Shown in pieces: positions 37,287 through 46,004 of a DNA stretch of 64,000 nucleotides. The notes below the pieces were generated by a model, which was not told where the DNA came from, ran no database searches, and saw only the letters and a list, made by a program, of their open reading frames with translations. The stretch lies in the NCBI GenBank assembly GCA_015655015.1, contig JAATFV010000154.1, positions 20,457 to 84,456 on the forward strand. Direction: 5' to 3'. Both the position numbers and the translations under genes were made by a program. Within the stretch, counting starts at the first letter, position 1. Every line of letters starts with the position of its first letter. The stretch comes from Chitinophagales bacterium. GTDB taxonomy: Bacteria; Bacteroidota; Bacteroidia; Chitinophagales; Chitinophagaceae.

Positions 37287-37928
37287 TTGCCTTGCATCAA
37301 CAAACTGTATCATTTGGCTAATGAAGACATTTACACGGACCAAAGGCTCCTGATGCTAGTTGGAGAAGGCAATAAAAATGCCTACAGGGAAATTTTCAAC
37401 CGGCATTGGCCCCAGGTATATGGCGTCAGCCTGCGGCTGACTAAATCTCCGGAACTATCCAAAGATCTGGCCCAGGAAATTTTCATCAAATTATGGACCA
37501 ACCGTTCAAAATTCCCGGAAGTTAACAATATAAGCGCTTACATCTATGCCATTTCCCGAAATTATGTCATTGATTACCTCCGGAAAAATGTGCTGGCGCT
37601 TTCCAATAGTCAAGCCCTGGAAGAATATTTTATCTATGATGACCCCGGTCCGCAGCTTCGATTGGAATACCTGGAAATGGAAGATCTCGTAAAGGAAGCC
37701 ATTGTCCGTTTGTCCCCCAAAGTGCAGGAAGTCTTTATTTTAAGCAGGTATGAAGGGCTAAGTCATGAACAGATTGCACGCCGGATGGGTATTTCCCGCG
37801 TTACCTCCAAAGCTTATGTGGTCAGGGCTCTTTCAGATATTAGAAAATATATCGCTAACCATAACGATACGCTCACTTTTTTGGCCGGTTGGCTGCTTTT
37901 CAAGATGATTTGCCCGTTTTTTTTTTGA
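37287..37928 (+). CDS. ECF RNA polymerase sigma-70 factor (FecI-like)
   Basis: Sigma2 AYREIFNRHWPQVYGVSLRLTKSPELSKDLAQEIFIKLW; sigma4 LSPKVQEVFILSRYEGLSHEQIARRMGISRVTSKAYVVRAL; TTG start. Confidence 0.92.
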   Translation: MPCINKLYHLANEDIYTDQRLLMLVGEGNKNAYREIFNRHWPQVYGVSLRLTKSPELSKDLAQEIFIKLWTNRSKFPEVNNISAYIYAISRNYVIDYLRKNVLALSNSQALEEYFIYDDPGPQLRLEYLEMEDLVKEAIVRLSPKVQEVFILSRYEGLSHEQIARRMGISRVTSKAYVVRALSDIRKYIANHNDTLTFLAGWLLFKMICPFFF

Positions 37929-38131
37929 ACGGTCCTTTTTCCTTTGTTTATTAGTTATTTTCTGGCAGGTCACACTGGCCGAAAATATTTCCAAAAACAG
38001 CAGTAAAAGCCGAATTGAAAATATTTTTCCATGTGACCGTATTCCATGCCGCAGAAATTGCGTCATCCTTGTAAACAGACAGGCTGAGATGGCGAAAAGA
38101 ATCGGAGGAGCCTGCTTATAAAATTGAACAT

Positions 38132-39328
38132 ATGTCCCGCACTAATTTTGAGGAGCTTTTTAATAAATTTCTTGGCGAAAAGATGACGGCTGAAGAAATC
38201 GACCGTCTTCGTAATCTTTATGATGACGAGAACAATTTCGCAGTGCGGGACGAAATGCTGAAAGCGGTATTTGCCAATAAGGCGTCCGCTGAAACAAAGG
38301 GTTACGATCCGGAAGAAATCTTTCAGGAATTGCTCGCCCGGGTGGAAGAACATGGCGTCGAAAATGAAACTTCGGCATCGGTGGTCATGCGGCAGCGGCG
38401 GTTCAGGACCAGCTATGCTGCCGCAGCAGTGTTGCTGGCCGTCCTGGTGGCAGGTGCTTGTTTCTTTGTCAATAACAGAAAACATACGTCTCCTGCCACT
38501 GCCCCGGGCATCGCATCGCCGAAGCCTGGCGGCAATAAAGCAGTGCTCACCCTCGCCGATGGCAGCATCATTGCGCTGGACAGCGCTCAAAACGGTGAAC
38601 TTAGCCGGCAAGGCGGCGTGCGGGTGGTCAAAATAGATAGCGGGTTGCTGAGCTGCAAAGCCAATCTTACTGGAAAAGGCGCCGCCGGGTACAATACGAT
38701 CACCACTCCCAGAGGAGGCCAGTACCAGATAATCCTGCCGGATGGAACACATGCCTGGCTTAACTCCGCCTCTTCTTTAACTTTTCCGTCAGCTTTTGAA
38801 GGGAAAGAGCGGAAGGTTACCTTGACAGGTGAGGGATATTTCGAAGTAACGGAAAATGCGGGCAGGCCTTTTGTGGTCGTTGCGGGCGAGGTACAGACCA
38901 CCGTTATTGGCACCCATTTCGATATGAATGCCTATAACGATGAAAATAGCATCAACACCACCTTGTTGGAAGGAGCGGTGATCGTCTCCGCGGGTAACGG
39001 ACGGCAATTATTAAAACCAGGACAACAAGCGCTCGTGGATAATAGTACCCGATCCCTTTCCCTTCAGCAAGTGGACGTCTTACGCGTGATCGCGTGGAAA
39101 AACGGGCTGTTCGATTTCAAGGGGGCCGATGTTTTCACTATCATGCGGCAACTAGCCCGGTGGTATGACGTGCAGATCGCGTATCAGGGCGATTTGTCGG
39201 ACGTTAAGTTGTCGGGGATGATTTCCAGAAGAGCCGACGTTGCCCAGATACTGCATTTAATGGAAGCTACCGATCGTGTCCGTTTTTTTATGCAAGGAAA
39301 TAAAATTATTGTTTCTCCTTATAAATGA
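38132..39328 (+). CDS. FecR-family anti-sigma factor
   Basis: LTLADGSIIALDSAQNG, LPDGTHAWLNSASSLTFPSAFEGKERKVTLTGEGYFEV. Confidence 0.92.
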   Translation: MSRTNFEELFNKFLGEKMTAEEIDRLRNLYDDENNFAVRDEMLKAVFANKASAETKGYDPEEIFQELLARVEEHGVENETSASVVMRQRRFRTSYAAAAVLLAVLVAGACFFVNNRKHTSPATAPGIASPKPGGNKAVLTLADGSIIALDSAQNGELSRQGGVRVVKIDSGLLSCKANLTGKGAAGYNTITTPRGGQYQIILPDGTHAWLNSASSLTFPSAFEGKERKVTLTGEGYFEVTENAGRPFVVVAGEVQTTVIGTHFDMNAYNDENSINTTLLEGAVIVSAGNGRQLLKPGQQALVDNSTRSLSLQQVDVLRVIAWKNGLFDFKGADVFTIMRQLARWYDVQIAYQGDLSDVKLSGMISRRADVAQILHLMEATDRVRFFMQGNKIIVSPYK

Positions 39329-39403
39329 CCCTCTTTCAACTCCAGAACCTTTTCCTCTGAAATTTAACTTTTTTTCATAAATCTTATCCTGCAATACTAA
39401 AAA

Positions 39404-39431
39404 CCGGATTCCGAAGGCAATCGGAACCCGG
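39404..39431 (+). promoter_or_regulatory. 5' leader hairpin upstream of STN-SusC
   Basis: CCGGATTCCGA / TCGGAACCCGG (11-bp stem, one mismatch, 6-nt loop), followed by TATTAACC (about 39484) before the start codon at 39508. Confidence 0.55.
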
Positions 39432-39507
39432 CAACTGTTTGGATTTTCACAAAACCAGTCATCCGTTAAAACGACTATTTCATTATTAACCAAAACTAAA
39501 CAAAGGT

Positions 39508-42500
39508 ATGGAAGTACATGTGTTTGGCAAAGTCCGGAAAAACCCGCGGCTCTTGCCTCCCAAAATGCTGCTGGTTATGAAATTAATTGCTTTTTTTCTT
39601 CTGGCTCTGACAATGCATGTCTGTGCTGACGGCTTATCGCAAAATGTAACGATCTCTGAAAGAGAGATTTCACTGGACAAGGTGTTTACCATGATCCATG
39701 AACAGACGGGATTCGAATTCATCTACGATCAGCAAGCTATCGAAAAAGCGCCTCTGGTGACCTTACATGTAAAAAATATGTCCTTAACGGAGGTATTGAA
39801 CAAATGCTTTAAAGGGTTGCCTTATAAATTCCTGGTGCTGGACAAAACCATCGTTATCAGCGCTAAACAGCCGAAACCCGCCACTCCGGCGGGTGACAGC
39901 ACCCTCATCGGATCCCCTGCTGCCGATATTCGTGGCCGCGTGACGGACAGTCTCGGAAATCCCCTGGCCGGCGCTACGGTTGCCGTAAAAGGAACACCAA
40001 AAGTGGAACTGACCAACGGAAATGGCGAATTCACGGTCAAAGAAATAAATGGAAAGATCACTTTACAGGTCTCCTTCGTGGGATACGATAATGCAGAGAT
40101 CATAACGGATGGTTTAACTCCCGTTCATATCGTGCTTCGGCTGAAATCCTCTTCGGGACTAAATGATGTGGTTGTAGTCGGATATGGTACGCAAAAGAAA
40201 ATAAATTTAACGGGCGCCGTAGACCAGATCGGCGGCCAGGAGCTGCAGAACAGGCCGATCGCCAATGTAAGCCAGGCCTTGCAGGGCATGATGGCCAGCC
40301 TCAATATCACCACCAACTCCTCAGGTGGACAGCCGGATGCTACCAAGACCATCAATATAAGGGGCTATACTGGATATGATCAGCTTGCAAGCCCGCTGAT
40401 CCTGGTAGACGGGGTTCCTGCAGATATCAATGCCATCAACGTCAACGACATCGAGACAGTGACTATGCTGAAGGATGCTGCGGCTTCCGCTATTTATGGT
40501 TCCAGGGCCCCCAACGGGGTATTGCTCATTACCACCAAACAGGGTAAGAAAGGACAGCCGATGAGGTTTTCCTACAGCAATAACTTTTCATTCAACAATC
40601 CAATCGGTCTGCCGCAGACCATGAATTCTTACGATTTCGCCAATCTTTACAATGAGGCATCGCAGAATGCGGGACAGGGCACCATTTTTCCTCAATCGCA
40701 GCTAGATGGAATATTGAAGTACATGAAAGATCCCACTAGCGTTCCTGCCACCACGCCTTCTGCTGACGGTTCCTATTGGAACGACAATACAGGCGTCGCC
40801 AATAACGACTGGTACGATATCTTCATGAAAAAAAATGTGTTCTCCCAACAGCATAATATCGGGCTGGACGGGGGCAGCGACAAGATCACCTATTTCATGG
40901 GGCTGGGATACAATCAACAGAATGGGAACATGAACTTTTTCGACGGCCAGGCATACAAACGGTATAATTTCAGGGCCAATGTCAATGCCACGGTCACCAG
41001 TTGGATGTCGATAGGATTGCAGACTTCCTATTCCCAGCAGAACGATAAAGTGCCTTATGCAGGCGACATTGGCTACAACTGGTTTTACGATATTCCAAGG
41101 TACTGGACCACCTCCCCCCTGAAGGACCCTAATGGAGGCTGGGACCCCAATACCATGGCCGCGGCCATGTCAAGCGGAAACGTATGGCAGAAAGATCAGA
41201 AGAATGACACATGGATAAAAGGCAGCGTAAATATCAACCCTGTACGGGGTTGGGAGATCCATGGCGATTATGCCTATAACTATTTTGCGGAGCCTTCCAG
41301 TTCGCTGATAGGCTATTATCCTGTATCTACGCCCAACGATCCGGCCTATATCAGCTCGGACTACAATACCTACACGGCAACTACCACCAACAATCATTAT
41401 TACAACTATAATATTTATACAAGTTATGAAAGACGTTTGGGCGGTCATTATTTTAAAGCGATGGTCGGGCAGCAGGAAGAATATCAGTATAATTATTCCA
41501 TGACGGGCAGCAATACCTACCTGTATAATCAAAATCAGCCTTCCCTCTCGCTGAGTTATGGCTCTACGACAAGCGCCACCGACGCCGCATCGGCCTGGTC
41601 CTCCTACGGAACATTCGGCCGCTTCAACTACAACTACAAAGAAAAGTATCTGCTTGAGCTGAATGGCAGGTATATGGGCAGCTCTCTTTTCCCGTCCAAC
41701 ACCCGTTATCATTTTTTCAACGCCATGTCGGCAGGCTGGAACATTAGCAAAGAAGAATTCTTCAGCCCCCTGACCAAATGGGTGAATAACCTGAAGGTAA
41801 GGGGATCATACGGAGGACTGGGGGACCTCTCTTATTTTCTGAATAAAAGTAACTATTATCCCGCTACAGCTAACCTGGGAACCAATCCGCCAACCAGCAC
41901 GAGCTGGGTGTTTTCTTCCACAGGGGTTCGTGAGCCTTCCGTCACTCCGGCCGGATTGGTCAGCCCGAACATTACCTGGTCCAAACCATCCATGCTCGAC
42001 ATCGGTGCGGATATCAGCTTTCTGAAGAATTTCAATGTCACCTTTGACTGGTACAGGAGAAGAATTACGGATCTGTTTGGGCCCGGCTCCACTTATCCGA
42101 CCTTGTTAGGGACCAGCGCTCCTACAGAAAACAATGCGATCACTCAAACTACCGGTTTCGAGCTCACCGCGTATTGGAAACACCAGTTCGGAAAAGTGGG
42201 CTTTACGGTAAGAGCCCTTTTGTCCAACTATAAAGGCAAGATCATCAGTTACAGCGGCAATCCCACCCGCGACCTGACCAACGGCAACTGGTACAACGGA
42301 GAGCCAATCGGAGCCATCTGGGGATATCAAACGGTCGGTAAGTTCCAGTCTGATGCAGAAGTGGCAAGAGCCCCGAGTCAAAGCTTCATCGCCGCCAACT
42401 GGTATGCAGGGGATATCCAATATGCCGACCTCAATCATGATGGAAAGATCAACTACGGCAACTATACCGCGGATAATCACGGTGACCTGCGCATCATCGG

Positions 42501-43002
42501 CAACAGCACCCCGCAATATAATTACGGGCTGAACCTGGGCGCTAACTGGAATGGGTTCGACGCATATACCTTCTTCCAGGGCGTAGGCGGCGGGCATTAT
42601 TTCCCCCGAACCAATGCGTACTGGGGCGTCATCGGGACGGACCTCTACCATGCCCCAGCCTTGAAGACCCTTTACGACCGATGGACCCCAACTAATCCAG
42701 ACGGCTATTTCCCCAAAGCACAGTTCGGCACCAGCCAGGACAGGCAGACGCAAACCGGCTACCTCGTCAGTCTCGCTTACCTGCGGATGAAGAACCTCCA
42801 GTTGGGATATACCCTTCCTCCCGGCCTGACCAGGCGCTGGAAATTATCCAAAGTACGTTTCTATGGCAGCATAGATAATGTTTTCACCATCGCTCCGGAA
42901 CTGAAACACAGCTATATAGACCCTGAAGAACTGGAAGCCGGCGAACAGATATACCCGCTGATGCGGTCTATCTCCTTCGGCGCACAGATCAATATTGATT
43001 AA
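39508..43002 (+). CDS. SusC-family TonB-dependent receptor with STN domain
   Basis: STN-like VTISEREISLDKVFTMIHEQTGFEFIYDQQAI; DVVVVGYGTQKKINLTGAVD plug. Confidence 0.95.
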   Translation: MEVHVFGKVRKNPRLLPPKMLLVMKLIAFFLLALTMHVCADGLSQNVTISEREISLDKVFTMIHEQTGFEFIYDQQAIEKAPLVTLHVKNMSLTEVLNKCFKGLPYKFLVLDKTIVISAKQPKPATPAGDSTLIGSPAADIRGRVTDSLGNPLAGATVAVKGTPKVELTNGNGEFTVKEINGKITLQVSFVGYDNAEIITDGLTPVHIVLRLKSSSGLNDVVVVGYGTQKKINLTGAVDQIGGQELQNRPIANVSQALQGMMASLNITTNSSGGQPDATKTINIRGYTGYDQLASPLILVDGVPADINAINVNDIETVTMLKDAAASAIYGSRAPNGVLLITTKQGKKGQPMRFSYSNNFSFNNPIGLPQTMNSYDFANLYNEASQNAGQGTIFPQSQLDGILKYMKDPTSVPATTPSADGSYWNDNTGVANNDWYDIFMKKNVFSQQHNIGLDGGSDKITYFMGLGYNQQNGNMNFFDGQAYKRYNFRANVNATVTSWMSIGLQTSYSQQNDKVPYAGDIGYNWFYDIPRYWTTSPLKDPNGGWDPNTMAAAMSSGNVWQKDQKNDTWIKGSVNINPVRGWEIHGDYAYNYFAEPSSSLIGYYPVSTPNDPAYISSDYNTYTATTTNNHYYNYNIYTSYERRLGGHYFKAMVGQQEEYQYNYSMTGSNTYLYNQNQPSLSLSYGSTTSATDAASAWSSYGTFGRFNYNYKEKYLLELNGRYMGSSLFPSNTRYHFFNAMSAGWNISKEEFFSPLTKWVNNLKVRGSYGGLGDLSYFLNKSNYYPATANLGTNPPTSTSWVFSSTGVREPSVTPAGLVSPNITWSKPSMLDIGADISFLKNFNVTFDWYRRRITDLFGPGSTYPTLLGTSAPTENNAITQTTGFELTAYWKHQFGKVGFTVRALLSNYKGKIISYSGNPTRDLTNGNWYNGEPIGAIWGYQTVGKFQSDAEVARAPSQSFIAANWYAGDIQYADLNHDGKINYGNYTADNHGDLRIIGNSTPQYNYGLNLGANWNGFDAYTFFQGVGGGHYFPRTNAYWGVIGTDLYHAPALKTLYDRWTPTNPDGYFPKAQFGTSQDRQTQTGYLVSLAYLRMKNLQLGYTLPPGLTRRWKLSKVRFYGSIDNVFTIAPELKHSYIDPEELEAGEQIYPLMRSISFGAQINID

Positions 43003-43024
43003 CTGTAAATGAAATGAACTAGTT

Positions 43025-44824
43025 ATGAAACGTAATTGCACTATATATATCGTGACGGCATGGGCGGCGGCGGTCGTAGGGTTGTCTTCCTGTAAAAAGG
43101 ACAGTCTGCTGAACCAGACGCCCCTCACTGCTCTCAGCGATGCCAGCTATTGGAATACCGTGAGCGACCTCCGGAATTATATCAACAACCTCTATTCCAA
43201 TGGTAATATATTCCCTTTATTTATCGGGGATTTTAGCGGAGGATATTATACCGCTGATGCCAACAGCGATAACCTGGTCCCGCTAGGCCATTCGACCAGG
43301 CTCAATGGAGAATATACCCTTGCCGGCAATGGCGGTTATGCCGATTGGACGGATATAAGGGACGTCAATTATTTCCTGGCGAATTACCATCGCGTAAAAA
43401 GCTCCTGGTCGGATATCAGCATGTATGTCGGGGAGTCCTACTTCTTCCGGGCCATGCTCTATTTCAACGGATTGAAGAGTTATGGCGCTTTACCATGGGT
43501 GAGCAAGCCTCTGAACGTCAACGACAGCGCGGAGTTATACTCGTCCCGGCTTCCCAGAAACATTGTTGTGGATTCGATCGTAACCGACCTGGACAGCGCC
43601 ATCGCCGACCTGCCTGTAAAAAGCTCCGCTTCCTCGATGCGGTTGTACCGCGAATATGCCCAGGCATTCAAGGCAAGGGTATGCCTCTATGAAGGTACCT
43701 GGGAAAAGTATCACCAAACCGATGACTTCGGCGTACCGGGTCAGGATGGGAGCGCCTTTCTCCAAAAGGCCGCGGCTGCTGCCTCCGACGTAATGGCCTC
43801 CGGAACATTCTCGCTGGATAACATAGGGCTCTATCACGGGTATTGGTCGCTGTTCAACCAAACGGACTACTCCGCCAGCAAAGAAGTTATTTTCTGGGGC
43901 GCCAGCATTGGCGGCGCCAACGGCAACAATGACTGGCAGAATATATTCCAGGGAGGATCGTACCGGACTTTCAATATGGGCCTGTCCAAAAGCCTGGTGG
44001 ACGATTACCTCTGTACGGATGGAAACCCCACCTCGGTTAGCCCGCTGTACAAAGGCGATGATTCGCTGAATCTGGTGGCGGCCAACCGCGACCCCCGGCT
44101 GTCGCAGGTCATGTTCCTGGCAGGTGATACCGTGACTTACTCTGCTGCCAGCTCCGCGACAGTGTTTACGAACCCCGCCATCCTCGCAAGCGACGGCAGC
44201 TGCCCTACCGGTTACCAATTATATAAAGGGCTGAATGTTGATCCTTTTCAAAATCCGAATACGCCAAGCCCAGTGCATAATACGGACGGCGTTATTTATA
44301 TGCGGTATCCGGAAGTATTGCTGATCTATGCAGAAGCGAAGGCCGAGCTGGGCACGATCACTCAATCCGACGTTGACGCCACGATCAACAAGCTCCGGGA
44401 CCGGGTAGGCATGGCCCATCTCAATCTTGGAAGTATTCCGTCAGATCCTAAATGGATCTTTCCCGCACTGTCTCCGGTCATCAACGAAGTCAGGCGCGAG
44501 CGCCGTGTCGAGCTGGCTTGCGAAGGATTCCGCTTCGACGACATTTGCCGCTGGGCGGCAGCCGGTATCCTTATTTCGGGATGGAAACCGCTTGGAGCGC
44601 CGGTCCACCAGTTCCTCACCGTCAATTTTGCGACATCCGGAAGTTCCTATCTCGTCGTAGGGTCCAATATATATGTCAACGGGCAAGGATATATCGAACC
44701 ATATCAAAAGACAGCCACCTTATCCAGCGGCTATAACTTTAATCTCAAACGCGACTATCTCCTGCCCATCGACCAGCAGAATCTGAACCTGAACTCCAAA
44801 CTAACGCAAAATCCGGGTTGGTAA
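43025..44824 (+). CDS. SusD/RagB-family lipoprotein
   Basis: Signal ending VGLSSCKKD; INEVRRERRVELACEGFRFDDICRWAA...LTQNPGW. Confidence 0.95.
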   Translation: MKRNCTIYIVTAWAAAVVGLSSCKKDSLLNQTPLTALSDASYWNTVSDLRNYINNLYSNGNIFPLFIGDFSGGYYTADANSDNLVPLGHSTRLNGEYTLAGNGGYADWTDIRDVNYFLANYHRVKSSWSDISMYVGESYFFRAMLYFNGLKSYGALPWVSKPLNVNDSAELYSSRLPRNIVVDSIVTDLDSAIADLPVKSSASSMRLYREYAQAFKARVCLYEGTWEKYHQTDDFGVPGQDGSAFLQKAAAAASDVMASGTFSLDNIGLYHGYWSLFNQTDYSASKEVIFWGASIGGANGNNDWQNIFQGGSYRTFNMGLSKSLVDDYLCTDGNPTSVSPLYKGDDSLNLVAANRDPRLSQVMFLAGDTVTYSAASSATVFTNPAILASDGSCPTGYQLYKGLNVDPFQNPNTPSPVHNTDGVIYMRYPEVLLIYAEAKAELGTITQSDVDATINKLRDRVGMAHLNLGSIPSDPKWIFPALSPVINEVRRERRVELACEGFRFDDICRWAAAGILISGWKPLGAPVHQFLTVNFATSGSSYLVVGSNIYVNGQGYIEPYQKTATLSSGYNFNLKRDYLLPIDQQNLNLNSKLTQNPGW

Positions 44825-44902
44825 TCGTACTGTCATTCAAACGTTATTTCATTTTAACGTTATGTCAATCCAATGATCGCCACGGTAATAAAACGTCAAA
44901 TC

Positions 44903-45922
44903 ATGAAAAAGTTTCTTCCCTTCCTCTTACTACTTCCGTCAGTTCTTGTACTGCCGGGATGTTACAAGAAAATAGATACACCGCAGGGCCCCGATAACAC
45001 CATTATACTGGCTTATCCGACCGGCAATACTGCAAATACGCTCAGCAGCGGCCTCGATCATTTCAAGAATGCCCTGCTGAATTTTTCTCTCAACGATGAG
45101 ACGGATACCCTTTTGATCAGTGTGAACCTGATCGGCAATGGGATACCCAATGCCGCAGGAAAGGATATCAATATCGCCATAGGCGTTGATTCCAGCCTGG
45201 TTGCCGCCTATAACGGCGACGTCACTCACCAGGCCGATACTACCAACGAACCCTTCGCACTGATGCCTTCGCCCTATTATTCGCTCGTCGATACTACAGG
45301 CACAATTGCCGCAGGACAGAACCAGGTGAATTTCAAGGTGGTGTTCTATCCCTCCCGGTTCGATATCACCCAAACAGGTTACCTGCTTCCCGTAAGCATT
45401 GTAAACGCATCGGGAGGATCGCTGAGCCAGGATATGAAAACCGTATATTTTCATATCTACAAAGATCCATTTCCCCCCTTCAACCGGGCCTCGTGGTCGG
45501 TGTTGGACGAAGATTGCCAGGAACTGGTGGGAGAAGGGGCGGGCAACGGGGCGGGCATCAACTGTATCGACGGAAATTCTTCCACTTATTGGCATACGCA
45601 GTGGGATGTGTCGGCGCCCCCGACTTTCCCGCATTGGATCAAAATAGACATGGGGGAGACCCAAACCTTGCATGGATTTTCTTTCCTGCCCAGGCAGAAC
45701 GGGGGGAATAAAGCAGACCAGTTTAAAGATATCGTCATCATGGCCTCCGATGACGGCACCAACTGGCAGCAGGCAGGGCAGTTCTCCCTCGATGACATAT
45801 CCACGCAGCAGAAATTGAATTTGACCAATCCCGTCCCTGGCATGCGTTACTTTGAAGTGATCGTCAATAGTAATTTCGATACCAATCCCTGGACGAATGT
45901 GGCCGAGATTTATGCATTTTAA
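44903..45922 (+). CDS. DUF1735-like plus F5/8 type C (discoidin-like) lipoprotein, candidate surface glycan-binding protein
   Basis: MKKFLPFLLLLPSVLVLPGC lipobox; C-terminal CIDGNSSTYWHTQWDVSAPPTFPHWIKIDMGETQTLHGFSFLPRQNG... Confidence 0.75.
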   Translation: MKKFLPFLLLLPSVLVLPGCYKKIDTPQGPDNTIILAYPTGNTANTLSSGLDHFKNALLNFSLNDETDTLLISVNLIGNGIPNAAGKDINIAIGVDSSLVAAYNGDVTHQADTTNEPFALMPSPYYSLVDTTGTIAAGQNQVNFKVVFYPSRFDITQTGYLLPVSIVNASGGSLSQDMKTVYFHIYKDPFPPFNRASWSVLDEDCQELVGEGAGNGAGINCIDGNSSTYWHTQWDVSAPPTFPHWIKIDMGETQTLHGFSFLPRQNGGNKADQFKDIVIMASDDGTNWQQAGQFSLDDISTQQKLNLTNPVPGMRYFEVIVNSNFDTNPWTNVAEIYAF

Positions 45923-46004
45923 CAGGGTTTCGCTTATATAGGATCACCTGCCGAAAAAAGAACCAACTTTAATAAAGGATCATAATAATAAACGAATATA
46001 TCCC

